Source: Paracoccus fistulariae (GTDB lineage Bacteria; Pseudomonadota; Alphaproteobacteria; Rhodobacterales; Rhodobacteraceae). From it: a DNA stretch of 64,000 nt. Below the pieces are notes generated by a model, which saw only the letters and a program-made list of their open reading frames with translations, did not search any database and had not been told where the DNA came from. Of this stretch, positions 46,976-53,909 are shown in pieces. The position numbers and the translations under genes were made by a program. Each line of letters starts with the position of its first letter. Within the stretch, counting starts at the first letter, position 1. Location of the stretch: assembly GCF_028553785.1 (NCBI RefSeq), contig NZ_CP067136.1:2354501-2418500 (forward strand), given 5' to 3'.

Positions 46976-47628
46976 GCGGAGAGGGGGGGCGCTGCCCCCC
47001 GTCCTTCGGACTCCCCCCGGGATATTTTGACACAAAAGAGGGGCAGGATTTGCTGGCCCGGGTCGCGGGGTTGCGGGGCGACCGGCTTTTGATTGCCGTG
47101 GCAGGCGCGCCGGGGTCGGGGAAGTCGACATTGGCCGAGGCACTGGTTGGTCAGTTGCGCGACGCCGTGCTGGTGCCGATGGATGGGTTTCATCTGGATG
47201 ACAGCGTGCTGGATGCGCGTGGTTTGCGTCAACGCAAGGGTGCGGTGGAGACCTTTGATGCAGAGGGTTTCGCGGTCATGGTCGAGCGTCTGGCCCGGCC
47301 CGGGCGCGAGGTGATCTACCCGCTGTTCGATCGCAGCCGCGAGTTGGCAGTGGCGGGGGCTGGTGTGGTGGGGTCTGACCAGCGGATCGTGGTGTTCGAG
47401 GGGAATTATCTCCTGCTGGATCGGGCGCCCTGGAACCGGCTGCGCTATGATCTGACGCTGTTTCTGGATGTTCCAGAGGATGAGTTGGAGCGGCGTTTGC
47501 GCGGGCGCTGGCGGGGTCTCGGGAAAGGTGATGCGGCTGTGGCGGCGCATCTGGCAAATGATCTGGAGAATGCGCGGGTTGTCGGGGAGGGCTCGCGACA
47601 GGCGGATGTGGTGCTGAGAAATTCGTGA
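46972..47628 (+). CDS. frcK: FrcK-like nucleoside/nucleotide kinase family protein with repeat-derived N-terminus
   Basis: A 218-residue P-loop kinase. Walker A is GAPGSGKST (about 46-54); VPMDGFHLDDSVLDARG and VIYPLFDRSREL are typical of the uridine-kinase-like FrcK/panK group, probably phosphorylating the imported sugar. If the start is the ATG overlapping frcA, residues 3-23 (about EGGRCPPSFGLPPGYFDTKEG) are encoded by copy C of the GC-rich repeat. The first similarity to the family starts near DLLARVAG, and the next possible start is a TTG at 47050. The true start is uncertain. A strong terminator follows. Confidence 0.82.
   Translation: MSGEGGRCPPSFGLPPGYFDTKEGQDLLARVAGLRGDRLLIAVAGAPGSGKSTLAEALVGQLRDAVLVPMDGFHLDDSVLDARGLRQRKGAVETFDAEGFAVMVERLARPGREVIYPLFDRSRELAVAGAGVVGSDQRIVVFEGNYLLLDRAPWNRLRYDLTLFLDVPEDELERRLRGRWRGLGKGDAAVAAHLANDLENARVVGEGSRQADVVLRNS
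46983..47036 (+). repeat. GC-rich double-hairpin repeat, copy C, inside frcK
   Basis: GGGGGGC/GCCCCCC (46984-46990 and 46994-47000), then GTCC/GGAC (47001-47004 and 47008-47011), then CTCCCCCCGGGATATTTTG and ACACAAAAGAG. It agrees part by part with copies A and B. Unlike them it lies inside a reading frame, which stays open through the whole repeat. Confidence 0.75.
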
Positions 47629-47634
47629 TATGGC

Positions 47635-47660
47635 AGGCGCCCGGGGCGGGTGCCTTTTTT
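47635..47660 (+). terminator. Rho-independent terminator of frcBCAK
   Basis: GGCGCCC (47636-47642) pairs with GGGTGCC (47648-47654) with one G-T wobble, a 5-base loop, and is followed directly by six T. It sits seven bases after the frcK stop codon. Confidence 0.9.
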
Positions 47661-47693
47661 CGGTATAATTTTCTGACCCGCTCCAAGGCCTGT

Positions 47694-48430
47694 TGATACC
47701 ATGGTGAATTGATGATGGCGGCTACGAGATGGATAGTGGCTTTGCAGGTCCGCGTGGCGATACGCTTGAACTCTTTGAGCTCGCAAAAGAAGTTTTCGAT
47801 CAAATGCCGCCATTCGTACATTTCGGGCCTCGCGCGGAACGGGCTTGCTTCGGCGTGGATGCTGCGAGATGACAATTTTTGCACCGCGCTCATTGAGCTC
47901 CGCACCGATGTGGTTGCCATCGAAAGACTTGTCAACAAGCTGTGCGCCGAATTCAATCCCATTGATGAGCGGGGCTACGCGAGCTGTGTCGAAGCGGCGG
48001 CCGGGCATCAGGTGGATGCGGTCGAGGTTTCCCGCGCAACGGTCAGGGCCAGCAGCCTGGTTGTCATACCGCATTTGGAGTGGCCTGTGGTCTGGCTCTA
48101 AGACACTCTTTTGCGCTTGGCTATGCCGGTGAACCTTGATGATCGTGGCATTAACCATGGCATATTCCATGCCCGGCTCATCCGAGAAAGCATCGAAAAT
48201 CCGCTCGAAGACGTCAGTTTTGTGCCAGTCGCTGGACCGGCGTAACGGCGTGCTCCGGTTGTCGAACATGGCAGGCAGATCGCGCCGCGGACTGCTGGTC
48301 CGGGCAATCCACGGCACCGCCTCCATGAACAGCCGGTTGTTGCACCCGCTGTGTTCATAGCCCGCCGACCTGCCCAAACAATGCTGTCCATCTTCTCCTG
48401 GTGGGCGTCGGTCAGTACGAAGCGTTTTAT
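47694..48430 (-). pseudogene. Degenerate IS5-family (IS427-like) transposase
   Basis: Pieces of one transposase can be read on the reverse strand in different frames: RFVLTDAHQEKMDSIVW (start), then GYEHSGCNNRLFMEAVPWIARTSSPRRDLPAMFDN, then SDEPGMEYAMVNATIIKVHRHSQ (first catalytic region), RFDTARVAPLINGIEFGAQLVDKSF, LNERGAKIVISQHPRR, and in a third frame YEWRHLIENFFCELKEFKRIATRTCK and AAIINS (end). At least two frameshifts and an altered middle show that it is inactive. No clear terminal repeats were found. Confidence 0.85.
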
Positions 48431-48767
48431 GAAAACCTCAGATCATAGTTTGATGAATGACGATATTGTGGCAGAAAATATTGATCCAAAGGATTTCAGT
48501 GGCTTGAGAATGCCATCAGGAAACGAGACCGTTGTTAGGCCCGGGCAGAGCGGTGATCTTGCCCTATGGCTTGCAGGTCTTTTCCGTGTCAGGCAAAGAC
48601 CGCACGGCGAGCGCCGCCGTATTGCAACGTCGAGATGTCGTTTGGCGGGACCGCTTCCGGGGCCTTTGTCTTCGAAGAAAACGAAAGCCGACTTCCCTGA
48701 AGATCCTCCGCGATGACGTCATTCGCCGTGAAAATTGGGGAGAAGCGGATCATTTGTCAGGGGAGGA
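48431..48767. other. Unassigned DNA between decayed IS and ars operon
   Basis: The first 100 bases are more AT-rich than the neighbourhood. A forward frame starting MNDDIVAENIDPKDFSGLRMPSG runs for about 85 codons but its later part (RQRPHGERRRIATSRC) looks like a shifted frame. No family is recognisable. It may be the remains of a gene cut by the IS. Confidence 0.35.
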
Positions 48768-49157
48768 TCATGCCTCTTTCGTCAAAGGGCCGGGCGGCAG
48801 GCGGTCGAGCAGATCAAGAACCGTCTCGGACGGGCGACAGAGGCGTACGCCCTTTGGGGTGCAGACGATGGGGCGGTTGACAAGGATCGGATGGGCCAGC
48901 ATCGCGTCGAGGATCTGATCTTCGCCCACGCCATCGGCGGTCAGGCCCAGCTCTTCGGCGGGCGTGCGCGAGATGCGCAAAGCCTCATGCGGGGTCAGGT
49001 TTGCGGCGGCGAACAGCGCCCGAAGCTGCGGGCGGGTCCAGCCCTCTGACAGATACTCGATCACGACCGGCGCATAGCCCGCCGCCTTGACAATCGCCAG
49101 CACATTGCGCGAGGTGCCGCAGTCGGGATTGTGATGGATGACGACGGGAAAACTCAT
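48768..49157 (-). CDS. arsC: Arsenate reductase (glutaredoxin-coupled)
   Basis: A 129-residue ArsC of the glutaredoxin-dependent type, reducing arsenate to arsenite in the cytoplasm. The active-site loop [10 protein letters not shown] has the catalytic Cys13. Further marks are [15 protein letters not shown] and the arginine-containing [21 protein letters not shown]. It overlaps the end of the acr3 gene by four bases (ATGA) and is the last gene of the arsR-acr3-arsC operon. Confidence 0.95.
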   Translation of the reverse strand: MSFPVVIHHNPDCGTSRNVLAIVKAAGYAPVVIEYLSEGWTRPQLRALFAAANLTPHEALRISRTPAEELGLTADGVGEDQILDAMLAHPILVNRPIVCTPKGVRLCRPSETVLDLLDRLPPGPLTKEA

Positions 49158-50167
49158 GCCGGAAACCTTTCTCGGGTGCGGTTGGCAAAGAAGACCAGCG
49201 ACAGCATGACCGGGACCTCGACCAGAACCCCGACAACCGTGGCCAGAGCCGCGCCGGAGTTGAGGCCGAAAAGACCGATGGCCACAGCCACAGCCAGTTC
49301 GAAGAAATTCGACGTCCCGATCAGCGCGCAGGGCGCCGCCACCTTATGCGGCAGCCGCCAGGCCCAGGCCCAGGCATAGCCAAGCGCGAAGATGCCGTAG
49401 GATTGGATGATGATCGGGACCGCAATCAGGGCAATCAGCAGCGGTTGCGCCAGAATCACCTGCCCCTGAAATCCAAAGAGCAGCACGACGGTCAGCAGCA
49501 GGCCCAGGACCGAGGCAGGCTTGATCCGTGCGGTGAAACCCTCGACCGACTGTCCACGCGCCAGCAGCGCCCGGCGCGTCAACGCGCCTGCGGTCAGCGG
49601 AATGACGATGTAAAGGATCACCGACAGGATCAGCGTCTCCCACGGGACAGAGATTTCGGTCACGCCCAGAAGGAAGGCGACGATGGGGGCGAAGGCCAGG
49701 ATCATGATAAGGTCGTTCACCGACACCTGCACCAGCGTATAGTTCGGGTCGCCCTTCGTCAGTTGCGACCAGACAAAGACCATGGCCGTGCAGGGCGCCG
49801 CGCCCAGCAGGATCAGCCCCGCGATATATTCCGACGCTTTCGTCGGCTCGATGATTCCGGCATAGAGTTGGTTGAAGAACAGCACCCCAAGGGCGGCCAT
49901 GGTAAAGGGTTTGATCAGCCAATTCACGACCAGCGTGATGATCAGCCCCTTCGGGCGCCTGCCAACATCCTTCAACGATCCGAAATCGATTGCGATCATC
50001 ATCGGATAGACCATCGCCCAGATCAGCACGGCGACGACAAGGTTGACGGATGCGTATTCCAGCCCGGCCAGCGCCTCGAACAGGCCCGGCACCAGATTGC
50101 CCAGCGCCACGCCCGCCAGAATGCAGAGCGCGACCCAGAGGGTCAGCCAGCGTTCGAAAAGGCTCAT
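49154..50167 (-). CDS. acr3: ACR3-family arsenite efflux permease
   Basis: A 337-residue membrane protein with ten membrane segments. The conserved cysteine essential in Acr3 is in [17 protein letters not shown], and [18 protein letters not shown] and [18 protein letters not shown] are typical. It pumps arsenite (and sometimes antimonite) out of the cell using the membrane potential. The ATG at 50167 overlaps the stop of arsR (ATGA); an open frame 75 codons upstream lies within arsR and is rejected. Confidence 0.95.
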   Translation of the reverse strand: MSLFERWLTLWVALCILAGVALGNLVPGLFEALAGLEYASVNLVVAVLIWAMVYPMMIAIDFGSLKDVGRRPKGLIITLVVNWLIKPFTMAALGVLFFNQLYAGIIEPTKASEYIAGLILLGAAPCTAMVFVWSQLTKGDPNYTLVQVSVNDLIMILAFAPIVAFLLGVTEISVPWETLILSVILYIVIPLTAGALTRRALLARGQSVEGFTARIKPASVLGLLLTVVLLFGFQGQVILAQPLLIALIAVPIIIQSYGIFALGYAWAWAWRLPHKVAAPCALIGTSNFFELAVAVAIGLFGLNSGAALATVVGVLVEVPVMLSLVFFANRTRERFPA

Positions 50168-50484
50168 GCGGTTCTCTCTCTGTCCGGGGCGCAGCAGACG
50201 CCCGAGGGTGACGGCGCAAGGATTGCGATAAACTCGGCCAGGGGCTGCAGGGCAGCAGGGCTCAGTGCATAGCAGATACGCGGCCCGTCGATCTCGCCCG
50301 CGATCACGCCGGCGGCCTTCAGGATGCGCAGATGTTCGGACACAGTCGACTGGGCCAGGCCGACCGCCTCGACGATGTCTCCGCCGATACATCCCGGCGT
50401 GTTGAGCAACAGCCGCAGGATGCGCAACCGGGCCGGATGGGCCAGCGCCTTGGCCAGTTCGGCAAGATGGTTGTCATCGTCCAT
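50164..50484 (-). CDS. arsR: ArsR/SmtB-family arsenic-responsive repressor
   Basis: A 106-residue winged-helix repressor. The helix-turn-helix part is [15 protein letters not shown] and [20 protein letters not shown]. The usual ELCVCDL metal box is replaced by [12 protein letters not shown] with a single cysteine (Cys32). Two adjacent cysteines, Cys97 and Cys98 (GVCCAP), stand near the C-terminus, a layout seen in the Acidithiobacillus-type ArsR. The ATG is preceded by GAGAG. It heads the operon arsR-acr3-arsC. Confidence 0.92.
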   Translation of the reverse strand: MDDDNHLAELAKALAHPARLRILRLLLNTPGCIGGDIVEAVGLAQSTVSEHLRILKAAGVIAGEIDGPRICYALSPAALQPLAEFIAILAPSPSGVCCAPDRERTA

Positions 50485-50504
50485 GCGAAGCTCTCGCTCA
50501 TAAA

Positions 50505-50525
50505 TCGTTAATCGTCGATAAACGA
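50505..50525. promoter_or_regulatory. Candidate ArsR operator
   Basis: TCGTT (50505-50509) and AACGA (50521-50525) form inverted arms around AT-rich DNA, 20 bases upstream of the arsR start. Position and character suit an ArsR-type autoregulated operator. Confidence 0.45.
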
Positions 50526-50756
50526 AATGATGTGGCCGTGCAACCCGCAAGAGGCGAATGCGGGCGTGATTTTTCCAGAGATTCCTGTGGCGCCCGATCC
50601 GGCAGAGCGGGCAGGCCCGGTCGGTCATGCGTTTTCCGCCCGCCGAACAACCCGACACCCGCCCAGCCCGGACCTTCAACCCGGTATCCCGTCAGCTGGC
50701 CGCTGTTATTTCGCGCCTTGGTGTCGTAGTGATGGCAAAACGATGTGGGTCAAATC

Positions 50757-51035
50757 ATGCGAACGCTTCTTTCTGCTCTTGTTACAATCGTGTTGGTCGC
50801 CGGATGTGCCGTGGGTTCGGGTGCCGTGGTCAAGGGGGTCGGGTCGGACGATCTTCTGAAGCTTCGTGAAGGTCCGGGCCTTGAGCACAGGATCATCATT
50901 GGATTGCCCGACGGAACACCGCTCATCCGCCAGAATTGCCTCACCAATAGCGGCAAGCTGTGGTGCAAAGTCGCGCTGGCCGACCGGCCCAGCGTCTCGG
51001 GCTACGTATCCGCCGATTATCTGGCGCTTCGCTGA
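50757..51035 (+). CDS. Small lipoprotein with SH3-like domain
   Basis: A 92-residue protein with a lipoprotein signal peptide (MRTLLSALVTIVLVAGC; lipobox LVAGC), followed by an SH3-type fold: DDLLKLREGPGLEHRIIIGLPDGTPLI and LWCKVALADRPSVSGYVSADYLAL. Such domains bind peptidoglycan or proteins in the envelope. The ATG at 50757 is chosen over a GTG four codons upstream because it starts the signal peptide. No partner gene is evident. Confidence 0.75.
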   Translation: MRTLLSALVTIVLVAGCAVGSGAVVKGVGSDDLLKLREGPGLEHRIIIGLPDGTPLIRQNCLTNSGKLWCKVALADRPSVSGYVSADYLALR

Positions 51036-51090
51036 CAGGCGCATCGGTCGGGGCGCCCCCGGACCGGTCCGCCGCCGGGGAATGGCCTGC

Positions 51091-51735
51091 CTATTCGTGA
51101 GGCAGCGTATTTGTCACCGAGCAGCAGCCGTTCAGGATGCGTGGCCGGGGACCGCCCGGCGACTGGTCGGTGATCAGGTTCGCGGCCAGACCGTAAAGGT
51201 AATCCGACATCCCGTCCGAACATTGCACCGGCGTCACCATCAGCGTGATATCGTCGGACAGAATGGCGCGGGTCGGCGTGCGATAGCGGCCCGCCACGAC
51301 ATGTTTGATAGCCTGCGTCTTGACCACCTCGCCCTCGGCCAGGTTCACCAGCCGCAGCTGCTGTTTCGACAGATCGACCGTGGCGTGCCAGAAAGGTTCG
51401 GTTCCGAAGCAGCGCAGCAGTTTCGGCGTGCCGTTATCGCGCCAGGGATTCGACGGGGCAGAGAGAAAGCGCATCGCGACCCAGCCGGTGCGCTCATGCA
51501 CATTGATCCGGCCCCAGCCGCCCTGCGCCTCGATCACCTCGACATTGCGGGCAGCGGCATCCAGGGTGCCGATGACCTCGCCTTTCATCGCAGGCTCGGC
51601 GCGGATGTTCAGAACGCCGCCCTCTGCGACGCCGTCAACGTGGTAAAGCATGGGGAAAATCGGGTCTTCCGTTGCCAAGGCAGTCTGACCGAAAGATGCA
51701 ACAACAAGAACTGTGGCGAAAAAAAGCCGGAACAT
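51091..51735 (-). CDS. Exported SH3-domain protein, COG3650-like C-terminus
   Basis: A 214-residue protein with a signal peptide (MFRLFFATVLVVASFGQTALA). Residues about 30-85 form a bacterial SH3 domain (GVLNIRAEPAMKGEVIGTLDAAARNVEVIEAQGGWGRIN). The second half (LLRCFGTEPFWHATVDLSKQQLRLV, ITDQSPGGPRPRILNGCC) resembles the COG3650-type membrane/periplasmic proteins of unknown function. The ATG follows AGGAGGG. It is convergent with the small lipoprotein gene, and both carry SH3 domains. Confidence 0.8.
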   Translation of the reverse strand: MFRLFFATVLVVASFGQTALATEDPIFPMLYHVDGVAEGGVLNIRAEPAMKGEVIGTLDAAARNVEVIEAQGGWGRINVHERTGWVAMRFLSAPSNPWRDNGTPKLLRCFGTEPFWHATVDLSKQQLRLVNLAEGEVVKTQAIKHVVAGRYRTPTRAILSDDITLMVTPVQCSDGMSDYLYGLAANLITDQSPGGPRPRILNGCCSVTNTLPHE

Positions 51736-51837
51736 GGTCCCTCCTGTACTCTTGGACCTGCCCCAACCTAGCGCGGATTGCCGCAATTGGCATCACTTCC
51801 TGTTTTCACGGCGATTTTCAGCCGCTAGAACACCGCC

Positions 51838-53250
51838 ATGACAGTGCACCTGATTGCCGATGAAACCCTGACCGCCGTGCTGGCCCGGATGCTGGCGGCA
51901 TTGGCCGGACCCGGTCAGACGATCCTGTTGGACGGGCCGGTTGGCGCGGGCAAGACGCATCTGGCGCGGGCCTTTATCCGCGCGCGTCAGGGCGATCTGG
52001 CCGAGGATGTGCCAAGCCCGACCTTTACGCTGGTCCAGACCTATGACGATCCCTTGGGGACCGAGATCTGGCATGCCGATCTGTATCGCCTGACCGATCC
52101 GTCGGAGCTGGACGAGCTTGGGCTGGATGAGGCGATGGACAGCGCCATCAGCCTGATCGAATGGCCCGACCGGATGGAAGCGCTGCCCGAGCATGCGCTG
52201 ACCATCCTGATCCAGCCGCATGACGATCCCGATCTGCGGCATATCACCCTGACCGGCTGGCCCGATCTGCCACGTCTGGTGCAGCGGGCGCAATTCATCG
52301 CCGCCTCGGATCGGGCCGAGGCACGGGTGCTGCCGCTGGCGGGCGATGCCTCGGCCCGGCGCTATTTCCGGCTGATCGGGCCGCAGGGCAATGCGGTGCT
52401 GATGGATGATCCCTCGGGCGACAATGCACGCTTCGTGGCAATGACGCGCTGGCTGCGCGGCCATGATTTCGGCGCGCCCGAGCTGCTGGCCGAGGACCCG
52501 CAGAACGGCTTTCTGCTGGTGCAGGATCTGGGCGATGATCTGGTGGCCCGCGTGCTGGCCCGCAACCCCGAGGCCGCGCCCGCGATATATACCCGCATCA
52601 CCGATTTTCTGGTCGCGCTGCATCGCCATCCGGTGCCCGATTTCGTCCAGCCACTGGATGGTCCGACCATGGCCGAACAGGTCGGGATGTTTGCCGAATG
52701 GTATCCGGGCGCGGTGGGCGCGCCCCCGCAGGACGCCGCGCAGGTCGCTCCGCTGATCGCCGAACTGCATGCGCGGCTGGCCGCGGATCTGCCGCCGGTG
52801 CTGGCGCTGCGCGATTTCCATGCCGAGAACCTGATCTGGCGGGGCGAGGCGCCCTTGGGCCTGATCGACTATCAGGACGCGGTGGCGGCGCATCCGGCCT
52901 ATGATCTGGTCTCGGCCCTGCAGGATGCGCGCCGCGACGCGGACCCCGCAATCGAAGCGGCCTGCATCGCCCGCTATCTGGCGGAAACCGGGCTGGATCC
53001 GGACCGTTTCCACGCCGCCTATGCGCTTCTGGGCGCGCAGCGGAACCTGCGCATCATCGGCATCTTCACCCGGCTGTGCCTGCGCGATGGCAAGCCGCGC
53101 TATCTGGACTTCATGCCGCGCGTCTGGCGCTATATCCAGCGCAATCTGGACCATCCCGACCTTGCCCCGCTGGCGCAGGTGATCGGCACCCTGCCCGCCC
53201 CTGACGCGACGATCATCGAAAGGATCCGAAGCCAATGTCCAAACCGCTGA
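51838..53250 (+). CDS. tsaE: TsaE tRNA-t6A ATPase fused to a sugar kinase (AmgK-like) domain
   Basis: A 470-residue fusion. Residues 1-150 are TsaE, the ATPase of the tRNA threonylcarbamoyladenosine complex, with Walker A GPVGAGKT (33-40), PSPTFTLVQTYD and HADLYRL. Residues about 160-470 are an aminoglycoside-phosphotransferase-fold kinase: AGDASARRYFRL, FLLVQDLGDDL, the catalytic LRDFHAENLIW and LIDYQDAVAAHPAYDLV. This half resembles AmgK, which phosphorylates N-acetylmuramate in a peptidoglycan-recycling route, and MurU follows. The two parts have single-frame continuity. The fused arrangement is known from Rhodobacterales. Confidence 0.9.
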   Translation: MTVHLIADETLTAVLARMLAALAGPGQTILLDGPVGAGKTHLARAFIRARQGDLAEDVPSPTFTLVQTYDDPLGTEIWHADLYRLTDPSELDELGLDEAMDSAISLIEWPDRMEALPEHALTILIQPHDDPDLRHITLTGWPDLPRLVQRAQFIAASDRAEARVLPLAGDASARRYFRLIGPQGNAVLMDDPSGDNARFVAMTRWLRGHDFGAPELLAEDPQNGFLLVQDLGDDLVARVLARNPEAAPAIYTRITDFLVALHRHPVPDFVQPLDGPTMAEQVGMFAEWYPGAVGAPPQDAAQVAPLIAELHARLAADLPPVLALRDFHAENLIWRGEAPLGLIDYQDAVAAHPAYDLVSALQDARRDADPAIEAACIARYLAETGLDPDRFHAAYALLGAQRNLRIIGIFTRLCLRDGKPRYLDFMPRVWRYIQRNLDHPDLAPLAQVIGTLPAPDATIIERIRSQCPNR

Positions 53251-53909
53251 TGATCTTTGCCGCCGGTCTGGGCACGCGCATGCGCCCGCTGACCGACCTG
53301 ACCCCAAAGCCGCTGATCGAGGTCGCAGGCGAAACCCTGCTGGACCGCGCGCTGACGCTGGGCCGTCAGGCGGGCGCGCAGCCGATAGTCGTGAACACGC
53401 ATTATCTGGGCGCACAGGTGCGCGCGCATCTGGCCGGTCAGGACATCGCCATCAGCGATGAGGCGGGCGCGTTGCTGGATACCGGCGGCGGGCTGCGCAA
53501 CGCGCTGCCCCTGCTGGGCGAAGGTCCGGTGATGACCCTGAACCCCGATGTCGTCTGGACGGGCGCGAACCCGCTGCAGGAACTGCTGGAAGCCTGGGAC
53601 GGGGATCGCATGGATGCGCTTCTGGCGGTGGTTTCGCTGGGCCGTGCGACGGCACGCAAAGGGGGCGGCGATTTCAGCATCGACGGTGAAGGACGCATCA
53701 GTCGGCAGGGCGATTTCGTCTATGCCGGGGCGCAGATCATCCGTCCCGAACTGCTGTCGACGATCCCCGAGACCGTCTTTTCCCTGAACCGGCTGTGGGA
53801 TCTGCTGATCGCGCAGGGCCGCTGTCACGCCATGGTCCATCAGGGCGGCTGGTGCGATGTCGGCAGCCCCGACACCATCCCCCTGGCCGAGACCTTGCTG
53901 AATGGATAA
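53235..53909 (+). CDS. murU: MurU-like N-acetylmuramate 1-phosphate uridylyltransferase
   Basis: A 224-residue nucleotidyltransferase that begins KPLMIFAAGLGTRMRPLTDLTPKPLIEVAGETLLDRALTL, the NTP-binding signature, with MTLNPDVVWTG containing the metal aspartate. In the AmgK-MurU bypass it makes UDP-MurNAc from MurNAc 1-phosphate. Its start overlaps the fused kinase gene by 16 bases, supporting a joint role. The length is normal. Confidence 0.88.
   Translation: MSKPLMIFAAGLGTRMRPLTDLTPKPLIEVAGETLLDRALTLGRQAGAQPIVVNTHYLGAQVRAHLAGQDIAISDEAGALLDTGGGLRNALPLLGEGPVMTLNPDVVWTGANPLQELLEAWDGDRMDALLAVVSLGRATARKGGGDFSIDGEGRISRQGDFVYAGAQIIRPELLSTIPETVFSLNRLWDLLIAQGRCHAMVHQGGWCDVGSPDTIPLAETLLNG

Noticed and set aside
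47445..48377. One intact gene in the reverse frame around the IS5 remnant
   Set aside because: The frame joins transposase pieces with shadow sequence from frcK; transposase parts fall in different frames.
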